Shown here one piece after another: positions 13,520 through 20,449 of a stretch of DNA of 25,235 nt (position 1 is its first letter; each line of letters starts with the position of its first letter). Under the pieces are notes generated by a model that was not told where the DNA came from, did not search any database, and worked only from the letters and a program-made list of their open reading frames with translations. Origin of the DNA: a virus; the IMG/VR virus record IMGVR_UViG_3300017989_000419, positions 1-25,235 of that record. One strand, written 5' to 3'. Position numbers and translations under genes: made by a program.

Positions 13520-14019
13520 AGAAGAATCAAAAACTGATAAGGTTCAAGAAAAGCCTGTTCGATGAAAAGCTATTACCAGTGCTTGATAAATTAGATATCA
13601 CCTCAAGAGAGAAGACCGAGGTAATGAAGACAGCAAGGCTTATTGCTGAGGAGTATGCTGACGCATATTATGCCTCAAGTATCGGTGAATCATACTATGA
13701 TAGTGCTGATGTGCTGTTTGAAAAATATCACGAAAGCATTGAGAATGACATAATTGACATGTGCAAAAAACTGAATGTATCTCCTTTTAACCTGGTAGGA
13801 TTCACCAGAGGTAACGAGTTCATATCGACAGCGAGGTGCATCGTATCATACAATCTTACAGAGAAGTATGGTTCAAACGATAAGATGTTCAACGTGATAG
13901 GAAGAGTAATTGGAGGTAGAGACAGGGGTACTATAAGGTCATCAAGAAACAGAGCATTGCAGCTAATGGAGGTGAAAGATGACATGCTTATGACAATGTT
14001 CCTGAAATTAAATCAATAA
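13516..14019 (+). CDS. Protein with DnaA domain IV-like C-terminal HTH
   Basis: 167 residues. The C-terminal part (about residues 108-155) reads A-R-C-I-V-S-Y-N-L-T-E-K-Y ... F-N-V-I-G-R-V-I-G-G-R-D-R-G-T-I-R-S-S-R-N-R-A. This resembles DnaA domain IV, with its A-R-x-I-A-M-Y-L helix and G-R-D-H-x-T-V signature, here G-R-D-R-G-T-I. The His typical of the DnaA signature is replaced by Arg. The N-terminal 100 residues are helical, with no AAA+ motifs. It may bind DNA at an origin or promoter and could recruit or compete with host initiation factors. Inference from motif only. Confidence 0.6.
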   Translation: MKKNQKLIRFKKSLFDEKLLPVLDKLDITSREKTEVMKTARLIAEEYADAYYASSIGESYYDSADVLFEKYHESIENDIIDMCKKLNVSPFNLVGFTRGNEFISTARCIVSYNLTEKYGSNDKMFNVIGRVIGGRDRGTIRSSRNRALQLMEVKDDMLMTMFLKLNQ

Positions 14020-14057
14020 TTAAAACTAACGACATTAAAAAAGAAGCAACGGTAGTA

Positions 14058-14669
14058 ATGCTACCAACTAACAGTAAGGTATCAAAAGGCTCAATATGTC
14101 TTCACGACAAGTTCGGGTTAGGCATTCATAAAAGCGAAGAATGCTCATATGATGGTTCAGTACGCCAACACCTCTACATCACTGATGATTCAGAGATAAA
14201 AGAAGGTGATTGGTATTACTGGCTTGTAACAAATACAGTACAATGCTTTAAGTCATTCAATGGTGATAAACCTACTGATGATTGCAAGAAAATCATCGGA
14301 ACAACTAACCCTGAGCTAACGGGTATTAAGAAAGAATGGGAAGAGCTCAGTGGTGATTGGCACAAGTCAAGTAGACTAGGACTACCTCAAATCCAACAAT
14401 CATTCATCGAATCTTACTGTAAGAATCCAGTTGATAAGGTGATGGTTGAGTATACAAGAGATGAAGATAGTATGCAGCTTAACATTAACACAAAAGGTGA
14501 AGTATCATCTTGGTATCTCAAACTAACCTCAAACAACGAAATCATTATTCATCCTATTGAGGAGAAGATGTACACTGAAGGTGAATTGATTCAATTTGTT
14601 CTGGACAACAGATTCAGAATTGATTCAGACACATGCAGAGAAGAAATAATCAATTGGATAAAGAAATGA
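14058..14669 (+). CDS. Hypothetical phage protein, 203 aa
   Basis: 203 residues. Q-H-L-Y-I-T-D-D-S-E-I-K-E-G-D-W-Y-Y-W, C-K-K-I-I-G-T-T-N-P-E-L and G-L-P-Q-I-Q-Q-S-F-I-E-S-Y-C together form a pattern common in uncharacterised Bacteroidetes phage proteins (H-x-Y-I-x-x-D-x-E-I-K-x-G-D-W; L-P-x-I-P-x-S-F-I). The same pattern may be loosely shared with the 1274-1894 gene on the other strand. No biochemical role known. Confidence 0.75.
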   Translation: MLPTNSKVSKGSICLHDKFGLGIHKSEECSYDGSVRQHLYITDDSEIKEGDWYYWLVTNTVQCFKSFNGDKPTDDCKKIIGTTNPELTGIKKEWEELSGDWHKSSRLGLPQIQQSFIESYCKNPVDKVMVEYTRDEDSMQLNINTKGEVSSWYLKLTSNNEIIIHPIEEKMYTEGELIQFVLDNRFRIDSDTCREEIINWIKK

Positions 14670-14698
14670 AAACAGTAACAAAAGAAGAGTTGAACTAA

Positions 14699-14716
14699 TT
14701 AATTAACCAGCAATGA
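14699..14716 (+). repeat. 18-base direct repeat at gene start, copy 1
   Basis: TTAATTAACCAGCAATGA occurs here and again at 15432-15449. Both copies end on the ATG of a gene. The two copies bracket the genes at 14713 and 15126. A shorter match ACCAGCAATGA recurs at about 15819-15829. Confidence 0.8.
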
Positions 14717-15129
14717 AAAAGACAAGAGAATTAGTAAGCATGGTTGATTATGTGGTGCAATGCTATGAGATGGGTGATGAACATCCTAACCCGTCAGATG
14801 CGTTCTATCAAACATACCTGTACGCCAAATTCCTAAAGCAACCTTTAACGCTTGGAATGTTTGTGCCTTGCGATGATGAGGGTAATGTTTTGGAAGAGCC
14901 TATTGAAACTATTGGCGGTGTTGAACTTTACGCAAAAACATACAACCAAGCACTAGACAAAGTTGTGTTTGATGGTTTTGAGGTTTCTTACGATGGAGTT
15001 AATTTAATAACGGTGTCTAAAGACGATGTTTATATTGAGTTCTACACTAATCATATAATGTCAAATGGAATGCAAATCAAATCAATCTCCGACCTATGCG
15101 GCTACGGACTTAAATACTACGAGCAATGA
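14713..15129 (+). CDS. Hypothetical phage protein
   Basis: 138 residues: M-K-K-T-R-E-L-V-S-M-V-D-Y-V-V-Q-C-Y-E-M-G, then F-L-K-Q-P-L-T-L-G-M-F-V-P-C-D-D-E-G-N-V-L-E-E-P. The latter is a pattern of small phage proteins common in Bacteroidetes (P-L-x-L-x-M-F-V-P-C-D-E-E-G-N-V-L). Stop overlaps the next start. Function unknown. Confidence 0.72.
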   Translation: MKKTRELVSMVDYVVQCYEMGDEHPNPSDAFYQTYLYAKFLKQPLTLGMFVPCDDEGNVLEEPIETIGGVELYAKTYNQALDKVVFDGFEVSYDGVNLITVSKDDVYIEFYTNHIMSNGMQIKSISDLCGYGLKYYEQ

Positions 15130-15449
15130 AACTTACAGGTAAAGCAAAAGAATTATTTGAAGAATGGTGTGATAGACAATCACCAAGAATAATTACATGG
15201 TCAGCAAGAGGTAGTTCCTATGAATCCGTAGGTCTTTATGACCAACCCGAATCAATGCAATGGGGCGTGTACCAAGATTGGGCTGATAGCTTGGGTTATT
15301 TCATAACAAATAGCTGGATTGGCGATAATGTATTTTGCCCAGATATAACTAAAGATAACCTAATACTTTGGGAGGATGATTTCAAAACCCGTCAAGAAGC
15401 ACGTAACGCAGCTATTGAGAAGTTGAATTACTTAATTAACCAGCAATGA
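15126..15449 (+). CDS. Hypothetical phage protein
   Basis: 107 residues with W-G-V-Y-Q-D-W-A-D-S-L-G-Y and a C-terminal helix R-Q-E-A-R-N-A-A-I-E-K-L-N. Such Y-Q-x-F-x-D-S-x-G proteins are frequent accessory genes in Bacteroidetes phages. The final codons L-I-N-Q-Q come from the direct repeat at 15432-15449. Overlaps neighbours on both sides (ATGA). Confidence 0.72.
   Translation: MKLTGKAKELFEEWCDRQSPRIITWSARGSSYESVGLYDQPESMQWGVYQDWADSLGYFITNSWIGDNVFCPDITKDNLILWEDDFKTRQEARNAAIEKLNYLINQQ
15432..15449 (+). repeat. 18-base direct repeat at gene start, copy 2
   Basis: Identical to 14699-14716. Here it encodes the end of the 15126 gene and the start of the 15446 gene. The pair could have arisen by, or allow, homologous exchange that moves the intervening genes as a block. 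Confidence 0.8.
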
Positions 15450-15613
15450 CTAATCAAATCTGCATACCTTGCGGCGTTAAGTACCTGACCGAAGAAGAAC
15501 TGAAAAGATGTCGTGTAGTAACTTGCTTTAATGGTAAATGCCGCGATTGTGGCGAGGTTAAATTAGTGACGAGTATTCGACATTACAATTACTGTGAAAA
15601 GAAAGAACGATGA
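15446..15613 (+). CDS. Small zinc-ribbon-like protein
   Basis: 55 residues: I-C-I-P-C-G at the N-terminus, then T-C-F-N-G-K-C-R-D-C-G. With two C-x2-C pairs and further cysteines this fits a small zinc ribbon. Start and stop overlap neighbours by four bases each. Possibly binds nucleic acid or a protein; function unknown. Confidence 0.6.
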   Translation: MTNQICIPCGVKYLTEEELKRCRVVTCFNGKCRDCGEVKLVTSIRHYNYCEKKER

Positions 15614-15828
15614 AAAAGACACCGATACAAAAGCTGATTGAAGAATTGAACAATATGATTGACGATGGTTATACTGAAATTTGTATAGCTAAAAACCTAG
15701 CAACCGAACTACTCGAAGAAGAAAAACAGATGGTTGTTGATGCTCACGAATCAGGATGGCACGTTGGTTATAGAGGTGGTCTTGGTCAAGATGCTGAACA
15801 ATACTTTAAAGAAACATACCAGCAATGA
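15610..15828 (+). CDS. Hypothetical small protein
   Basis: 72 residues: helical N-terminus (I-Q-K-L-I-E-E-L-N-N-M-I-D-D), L-A-T-E-L-L-E-E-E-K-Q-M-V-V-D-A-H and C-terminal Y-F-K-E-T-Y. This E-K-x-Q-I-x-D-A-Y/H-x-x-G ... Y-Y-x-x-T-Y pattern is common in small Bacteroidetes phage genes next to DUF551. Function unknown. Confidence 0.72.
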   Translation: MKKTPIQKLIEELNNMIDDGYTEICIAKNLATELLEEEKQMVVDAHESGWHVGYRGGLGQDAEQYFKETYQQ

Positions 15829-16154
15829 AAAGCAAAGAAGAAATAGAAGCGTTGGCGTTGGAGTTTTATCCTAAAAAACCTGATGTTGAACGAGATTACA
15901 TTAATGCTGCAAAAGCAGAAGCATTTATCAAATGCTACGAAATGGCGAAACCAAAATGGATTAGCGTTAAGGATGAATTGCCTGAGTCTGAATTAGATGT
16001 ATTAGTTAGGATGCCTTTTATTGGGTTAGATGACTTATTCGCTGTGTGTAATTATAGCAATGGATGTTGGTGGGATTATAGAGGTTCAACATTACCACAT
16101 AACGGATATGTTATTACACACTGGATGCCACTACCTGAACCACCAACCAAATGA
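15825..16154 (+). CDS. DUF551 domain protein
   Basis: 109 residues. The C-terminal part W-I-S-V-K-D-E-L-P-E-S-E-L-D-V-L-V ... V-I-T-H-W-M-P-L-P-E-P-P is the DUF551 signature, found in many phages. The N-terminal 45 residues are a helical E-A-x-A-x-x-A-F-I-K-C-Y-E-M-A segment that often precedes it in Bacteroidetes. Function unknown; overlaps both neighbours (ATGA). Confidence 0.9.
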   Translation: MKSKEEIEALALEFYPKKPDVERDYINAAKAEAFIKCYEMAKPKWISVKDELPESELDVLVRMPFIGLDDLFAVCNYSNGCWWDYRGSTLPHNGYVITHWMPLPEPPTK

Positions 16155-16318
16155 AAGAAGTAACATTAACAATCAGAGCTAGATGTACTGATGAGTTCTA
16201 CGAAAAAAACATAGCTAATTCAGTAGCTGAAATAAAGTCTGGTGAATTTCAAAGAAGTATGAAAACAAAAGGCGTCACTAAAGTAACAGCAACTGTTCAA
16301 GTAATTAATATCAAATGA
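16151..16318 (+). CDS. Small hypothetical protein
   Basis: 55 residues: M-K-E-V-T-L-T-I-R-A-R-C-T-D-E-F-Y, a short helix and a second strand V-T-K-V-T-A-T-V-Q-V-I-N-I-K. Probably a small beta-alpha-beta unit. Both ends overlap neighbours by four bases, which supports translation. Confidence 0.55.
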   Translation: MKEVTLTIRARCTDEFYEKNIANSVAEIKSGEFQRSMKTKGVTKVTATVQVINIK

Positions 16319-16476
16319 AAACAGCACTAACTATCTACGTTACTATTTGCTTAATATGCCCGATTTTCAATTACCAAGAAGACAAGCCGATTCAAGAAGA
16401 GATTGATGTGGTTGATTTTTGGTGTGATTGTGGTGTTGTGGAAAGATGGGAAATGATACCTTTGAAGTGGGTGTAG
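16315..16476 (+). CDS. Small protein with hydrophobic N-terminus
   Basis: 53 residues: M-K-T-A-L-T-I-Y-V-T-I-C-L-I-C-P-I-F looks like a signal or anchor segment, followed by an acidic region and F-W-C-D-C-G. No convincing lipobox. The TAG stop is immediately followed by the attC-like site described below. Function unknown. Confidence 0.5.
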   Translation: MKTALTIYVTICLICPIFNYQEDKPIQEEIDVVDFWCDCGVVERWEMIPLKWV

Positions 16477-16541
16477 TCAACGGTTCGGATAAAAATTGAA
16501 ATACTAACCTGACATTGGCTTTTAGCCTTTGTTGTAAAAAC
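16476..16541. repeat. attC-like site F (about 66 bases)
   Basis: Order of boxes: TCAACGG (R'' position), GGATAAA (16487-16493), TTTAGCC (16521-16527), GTTGTAA (16531-16537). GGATAAA and TTTAGCC pair with one mismatch, and the outer CAAC and GTTG pair. The length resembles the classic 59-base element of integron cassettes. The right half TTTAGCCTTTGTTGTAAAA is identical to bases at 21235-21253 in the array near 21 kb. No T-run, so it is not a normal terminator. Confidence 0.5.
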
Positions 16542-16551
16542 GTTATAGATA

Positions 16552-16695
16552 ATGCATAGATTTAAGACAATAAACTTTTATAATAGTAAGTGTAGAAAAT
16601 GCGGATTGATTTGGAAAACTGAAATAACTGGCGTAACGGTGTATATAGATAATAATGGAAAACGAATGTACGACAGACCAATATGTAAAGGCTAA
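16552..16695 (+). CDS. Small cassette-like ORF with C-x2-C
   Basis: 47 residues: M-H-R-F-K-T-I-N-F-Y-N-S-K-C-R-K-C-G-L-I-W-K-T, ending P-I-C-K-G. Three cysteines suggest half of a zinc ribbon. The ORF lies between GTTGTA (16531-16536) and TACAAC (16701-16706), the same bracketing seen for ORFs at 20-21.8 kb, and does not overlap its neighbours as the phage genes do. It may be a stray gene cassette. Confidence 0.45.
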   Translation: MHRFKTINFYNSKCRKCGLIWKTEITGVTVYIDNNGKRMYDRPICKG

Positions 16696-16754
16696 TGTGC
16701 TACAACACCCTACTATGAAACGTGTAATGTTTAATAGGACGAAAAACAAATGAA

Positions 16755-16889
16755 ATGAAAACAGAAATAGAATTATGCAATCACCGAGCCAAGAAGGGGA
16801 CACTTCAGGCTAAAAAGTACGGAACACTCATCATCTTCCTGTCGTGGTTATTGACAGCAGGGATGATTTATTCAATGACATTAATTTAA
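16755..16889 (+). CDS. Tiny single-span membrane protein
   Basis: 44 residues: basic N-terminus (C-N-H-R-A-K-K-G-T-L-Q-A-K-K-Y-G) followed by T-L-I-I-F-L-S-W-L-L-T-A-G-M-I-Y-S-M-T-L-I, a clear transmembrane segment at the C-terminus. Followed after one base by GACAGGAACA and the start of the next gene. Function unknown. Confidence 0.5.
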   Translation: MKTEIELCNHRAKKGTLQAKKYGTLIIFLSWLLTAGMIYSMTLI

Positions 16890-16900
16890 AGACAGGAACA

Positions 16901-17176
16901 ATGAAAGAAGAAGAAGCAGACAAATTACTATCTAAAATAGTAAAGGGAATGATTGATCTAGGTATGTACGGACACGAGCATATTAACGATACTCCTCTCA
17001 ATACGATATTTTTAGGAATATCATCAGCTATAATAGCAACAGGCAGCTCAGAATCTGATGATGACATGAAGCAATCATCAGTAGATTTATTGGAGGCTCT
17101 TGAAGCTGTGATCAATTCATCACGGCTTATAAAGGAGATTGACATACAGAACCAAATAAATGACCTATTAGATTAA
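16901..17176 (+). CDS. Hypothetical helical protein
   Basis: 91 residues from ATG 16901, directly after GACAGGAACA (AGGA in Shine-Dalgarno position). Entirely helical and acidic: E-E-A-D-K-L-L-S-K-I-V-K-G-M, S-S-A-I-I-A-T-G-S-S, then L-L-E-A-L-E-A-V-I-N. No known motif. It stands directly before the replication initiation-like gene. Confidence 0.65.
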   Translation: MKEEEADKLLSKIVKGMIDLGMYGHEHINDTPLNTIFLGISSAIIATGSSESDDDMKQSSVDLLEALEAVINSSRLIKEIDIQNQINDLLD

Positions 17177-17182
17177 TTCGTA

Positions 17183-18025
17183 ATGGGGTGGATAAAGATT
17201 GACAGGAACATAACCGAGCATTGGTTGTGGACAGATGAGAAGAAACTGAAGTGGTGGTTGACCATACTTCTTGATGTTAATTACTCGGACAGAAAGATGG
17301 CGTTAGGGTATAATACTTATGAGATAAAACGTGGTCAATCACCAAACAGTATAAGAACCTGGGCAGGCATTTTTAAGACAGGAACGAAGTCAGTTGTAAG
17401 GTTCTTGAATATGCTTGAGAAAGACGGTTTGATAACGAAGGAAATCATAGGAAATGGGAAACACTCAACAACACTTGTAACTGTCTGTAAATACGATAGT
17501 TACGACTATGTGTGCAACGCAAAGGAAACGCAAGAGACAACAGTAAGTACCACGCAAGTGGATACGCAAGTGGATACGCAAGGGGGTGACATAAGAAGAA
17601 AGAAAGAAAGTAAAGAAAGAAAAAAAGAAAGAAATAATACAAATGCTCCAAGCATAAATGAGGTGATCGAGTATGTTGTAGGACAAGGATATCCTCAATC
17701 TATTGCTGAGAAGTTCCACTCACACTACACTGTCAAGGGCTGGGTTGTCAAGGATGGTTCTAAGATTGATAATTGGAAAGGTCTTCTGAATAACACTTGG
17801 TTCAAGAATAGAAAAAAGTCAAGTGTCAAGGCTCCACCATTAGAGCCAGGATGGAAGTATGTAGATATGTCTGAGGCTTATGATATTGTGCGTGATCAAA
17901 ATAATGTAAGTTTGTCAGAGAAAGTAGCAATTGGCGCAGGAGATGATTACGTCAGGAAGATGATGAACATGAACCCTTCATTTCACACTGTAGGTGAAGG
18001 ATGGAAATACAGAGAGAAGAAATGA
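17183..18025 (+). CDS. Winged-helix phage replication protein (helicase-loader/initiator type)
   Basis: 280 residues. The N-terminal part (1-115) W-I-K-I-D-R-N-I-T-E-H-W-L-W, K-L-K-W-W-L-T-I-L-L-D-V-N-Y-S, R-G-Q-S-P-N-S-I-R-T-W-A and V-R-F-L-N-M-L-E-K-D-G-L-I is a winged-helix domain of the DnaD/phage replisome organiser kind found in Bacteroidetes prophages. A linker with T-Q-V-D-T-Q-V-D-T-Q and a Lys/Glu-rich run follows, then a C-terminal helical part that should contact the helicase. It overlaps the primase-helicase gene (ATGA), as expected for a loader or initiator. Confidence 0.78.
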   Translation: MGWIKIDRNITEHWLWTDEKKLKWWLTILLDVNYSDRKMALGYNTYEIKRGQSPNSIRTWAGIFKTGTKSVVRFLNMLEKDGLITKEIIGNGKHSTTLVTVCKYDSYDYVCNAKETQETTVSTTQVDTQVDTQGGDIRRKKESKERKKERNNTNAPSINEVIEYVVGQGYPQSIAEKFHSHYTVKGWVVKDGSKIDNWKGLLNNTWFKNRKKSSVKAPPLEPGWKYVDMSEAYDIVRDQNNVSLSEKVAIGAGDDYVRKMMNMNPSFHTVGEGWKYREKK

Positions 18026-19725
18026 AAAAACTGTTTGAGAGAGAGATAAGTATTTACGAGAGTCTGTATGATTTGGATTCAAGCCATGTGATAACTGTAG
18101 GTCAGGCTCTTGGTCGTATCAAGAAAGGGAAGAGCAAGGATAAGGTTGAGCAGATACGTAGACTTGGAACAGGAAAGGAGCGTGATAGTGTTAAGAAGAG
18201 TTTACCATCACCTTTGTTCTCTGGCGTATTCAAGTCACGTAACGACAACAACATCATCTCATACACTGGTCTGATATGTTTGGATTTTGATCACTGCAAG
18301 ATAGTTGAGAAAATGTCTGAGCTGAAAAGAAACAAGTACGTGATAGCGTGTTGGGTTTCTCCGAGTGGAAACGGGGTTAAGGCATTGGTAGAGGTGTCAC
18401 ATCCGGAAAAACATCTTCAGCACTTCGATGCCATGCTTGAGGATTTCAAAGAACTTGATCCTACAGGTAGAAATCTGAGCCGTGTGTGTTTCGAGTCTTA
18501 TGATCCAGATATGTACATTGCCCGTAAGTGGGAGGTGTATGACAGGATGATTGAGAAAGTGTATGATGCCGTTCCTGTCAAAGTAACAACCGAAAACAGC
18601 ATCTACGAGAAACTCAAGAAGTGGATGATAAACAAGGGAGAAGGATTCTTTGAGGGTAATCGTAACAACTTCGTATTCAAACTTGCCTGTGGATGTCTTA
18701 GATTCGGTTTAACAAAAGATGAGATAAGAAGCCCAATGATCGGAGATTTCTGTGGCGGCTCATTCACTGTGAAGGAGTTGGATATCATAATCAACTCGGT
18801 ATACAGAAACTACGCATCAGATTTTGGTACTGCTGAGTTCACAGATGATGATAGACTCATACATACAGTTACAAGAAAAAGCATTGAGCAGCAACTTGAG
18901 TCGTTGGATGGACCTCTTGAGGATGTAATATACCTGAATGACATCTTTCCTGATATGTTAAAGGACTTTCACTCTGGAAATCAAAAAGGAGAGACAACCC
19001 ACTTCTCTGGAATTGACGAAAGATTCAGGTGGTGTAGGGGAGAGATAACAATTGTTGGAGGAATAGGAAACTTCGGTAAATCCACTATGATGCTACAACT
19101 TATGCTTATGAAATCATTGATGGATGGTTATAAGTGGGCGGTATTCTCACCAGAACAATATCCACCTAAGTTCTTCTATAATCAATTGATTCATGCGATG
19201 GTAGGAAAGTCACCATACAAACATCATCATAATCAAATGTCTGAGGATGAGTACAGAAGGGCGGCAGAGAAACTGAACGATAAGTTCTACTTCATATACC
19301 CTGAGAAGGAGATGCCGAGCCAGGAGTACATCAACAGAAAGTTTGTTGAGGCCATGATAAAGCATAACATCGATGGATGCATGATAGATCCATTCAATGC
19401 AATCTACAGAGATAGACGAAACAATCTGCGTGATGATCAATTCTTGGAGGATTTTTTCAGAGTTCAGAAGAAGTTTGCTTTAGAGAACAACGTCTACATG
19501 ATAATAGTTGCTCACCCGAACAGCTCCATACAGAAGGATGAGAGAACAGGTGATTACAAATGTCCGAGGGTCTATGACTTTGCCGGAGGTGCTATGTGGA
19601 ACAATAAGGCAGACAACATCATCATGTTCCATAGACCGTATTACAATTCACAGCCACAGGACTCCACATCTCAGTTCATTTCTCAAAAGATAAAGAAGAA
19701 GGAACTTAATGGAACTACTGGATAA
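18022..19725 (+). CDS. Primase-helicase (BT4734/VirE-like N-terminus, RecA-type helicase), probably truncated
   Basis: 567 residues from ATG 18022 (overlapping the upstream stop); an in-frame ATG at 18001 is less likely. The N-terminal BT4734/VirE-like primase domain shows L-D-F-D-H (87-91) and W-V-S-P-S-G-N-G-V-K-A-L (111-122). The C-terminal helicase has Walker A G-G-I-G-N-F-G-K-S (346-354), Walker B-like G-C-M-I-D-P-F-N-A-I (452-461) and I-V-A-H-P-N (495-500). It should unwind DNA and make primers for phage replication. It stops at K-E-L-N-G-T-T-G with TAA, while the same frame continues with helicase-like sequence to 19884. Confidence 0.85.
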   Translation: MKKLFEREISIYESLYDLDSSHVITVGQALGRIKKGKSKDKVEQIRRLGTGKERDSVKKSLPSPLFSGVFKSRNDNNIISYTGLICLDFDHCKIVEKMSELKRNKYVIACWVSPSGNGVKALVEVSHPEKHLQHFDAMLEDFKELDPTGRNLSRVCFESYDPDMYIARKWEVYDRMIEKVYDAVPVKVTTENSIYEKLKKWMINKGEGFFEGNRNNFVFKLACGCLRFGLTKDEIRSPMIGDFCGGSFTVKELDIIINSVYRNYASDFGTAEFTDDDRLIHTVTRKSIEQQLESLDGPLEDVIYLNDIFPDMLKDFHSGNQKGETTHFSGIDERFRWCRGEITIVGGIGNFGKSTMMLQLMLMKSLMDGYKWAVFSPEQYPPKFFYNQLIHAMVGKSPYKHHHNQMSEDEYRRAAEKLNDKFYFIYPEKEMPSQEYINRKFVEAMIKHNIDGCMIDPFNAIYRDRRNNLRDDQFLEDFFRVQKKFALENNVYMIIVAHPNSSIQKDERTGDYKCPRVYDFAGGAMWNNKADNIIMFHRPYYNSQPQDSTSQFISQKIKKKELNGTTG

Positions 19726-19884
19726 TGCATATTAACCTACAATGTTATGAATGGTAGATTTTACGATGACGGAGTAAACCCATTGGAACTCGACAAGCAC
19801 GAGTATGTTGTGAATAGCCAGGCAATGCGTCAAGCGAGGATGCATTATACCATAGATAAAGACGTAGACAAAGTTCCATTTTAG
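19726..19884 (+). pseudogene. Apparent C-terminal remainder of the primase-helicase
   Basis: Immediately after the TAA at 19723-19725 the same frame reads C-I-L-T-Y-N-V-M-N-G-R-F-Y-D-D-G-V-N-P-L-E, ending D-K-V-P-F at TAG 19882-19884. RecA-type helicases of this class normally finish with a strand and a G-R-F-Y-like turn after the K-x-x-x-L-x-G-x-x-G segment, so the two parts look like one protein of about 620 residues cut by a single stop. ATG 19747 could start a separate 45-residue peptide. The stop may be a mutation, an error or readthrough. Confidence 0.5.
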
Positions 19885-19908
19885 AACGTTGAGTATGAAA
19901 TTTCGTTT

Positions 19909-19943
19909 TAACGGCTTATTAACGCTGAGTATATGAGCCGTTA
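19909..19943. repeat. Inverted repeat TAACGGCT/AGCCGTTA
   Basis: Perfect 8-base arms at 19909-19916 and 19936-19943 with a 19-base loop, 24 bases after the end of the helicase frame. The related words AACGTTGAGTAT (about 19885) and AACGCTGAGTAT (19921) form a direct repeat around it. It marks the left edge of the cassette-like array. Confidence 0.6.
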
Positions 19944-19950
19944 TGGCTTA

Positions 19951-19977
19951 TATACATTATATACATTATATACATTG
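19951..19977 (+). repeat. Threefold 9-base tandem repeat
   Basis: TATACATTA occurs three times in tandem (last base changed to G). It directly precedes GTTATACCAC, the left inverted-repeat box of cassette A. Such AT-rich tandem repeats are prone to slippage. Confidence 0.85.
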
Positions 19978-20003
19978 TTATACCACGTTTAATTTAAAAT
20001 ATA

Positions 20004-20324
20004 ATGGATAGAAATATAAGTGAAACACCTGAAAGATGGGTGATAGTTAAATTACCAAACAACTACTATAAAGTTTTTGGAACTTGGGCAGGTGGTTATT
20101 TAGATGGTGATAGATGGAAATTAAATTCAGGAATTAGTAAAGTAGAACAAGACGAAAACTTTTATTATTTTATTGGCTTTAGTGGAAGTTGTTATAAGTG
20201 CCACAAAAAAGCTTATGGAATAGCAACATCTTACGGATTAGGTGTTTTAAATAAAAGAATAGAACAAGGAAACGGACAGATTGAATTAATGGAAGATGTC
20301 GATGATTGGGTAAATGTGGTATAA
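20004..20324 (+). CDS. Cassette A ORF, hypothetical protein
   Basis: 106 residues, AT-rich and with different codon use from the phage genes (many TTA, AAA, GAA). Y-K-V-F-G-T-W-A-G-G-Y-L-D-G-D-R-W-K-L-N-S-G-I looks like a beta hairpin typical of small Bacteroidetes accessory proteins, and G-S-C-Y-K-C-H-K-K has one C-x2-C-H. The ORF lies between GTTATACCAC (19977-19986) and its exact inverse GTGGTATAAC (20316-20325), which overlaps the TAA stop. Function unknown. Confidence 0.68.
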   Translation: MDRNISETPERWVIVKLPNNYYKVFGTWAGGYLDGDRWKLNSGISKVEQDENFYYFIGFSGSCYKCHKKAYGIATSYGLGVLNKRIEQGNGQIELMEDVDDWVNVV

Positions 20325-20440
20325 CGGTTTTGTATATGACACGTAGCAAAACAGACCTTTGAATAGAGAATAAATTATTAATTAAGCACATAGTTTAAAA
20401 ATAGCCTAACAGCTATGTGTTATATACTTTGTTAGGTGTA
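20316..20440. repeat. attC-like site after cassette A
   Basis: GTGGTATAAC at the stop codon, then GTATATGACACGTAGC (20332-20347), which pairs with GCTATGTGTTATATAC (20412-20427) over 16 bases with only two G-T pairs. GTTAGGTGTA (20431-20440) then begins cassette B. Outer TAAC and GTTA pair as well. This nested order (R'', L'', loop, L', R') is the layout of an integron attC site; the loop is about 64 bases. A smaller hairpin CACATAG/CTATGTG competes with it. Confidence 0.6.
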
Positions 20441-20449
20441 GTTTATTTT

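Noticed and set aside
17530-17590. CRISPR-like short repeats (GTGGATACGCAA)
   Set aside because: Only two to three immediate tandem copies, in frame inside a linker of the replication protein (T-Q-V-D repeats), with no spacers.
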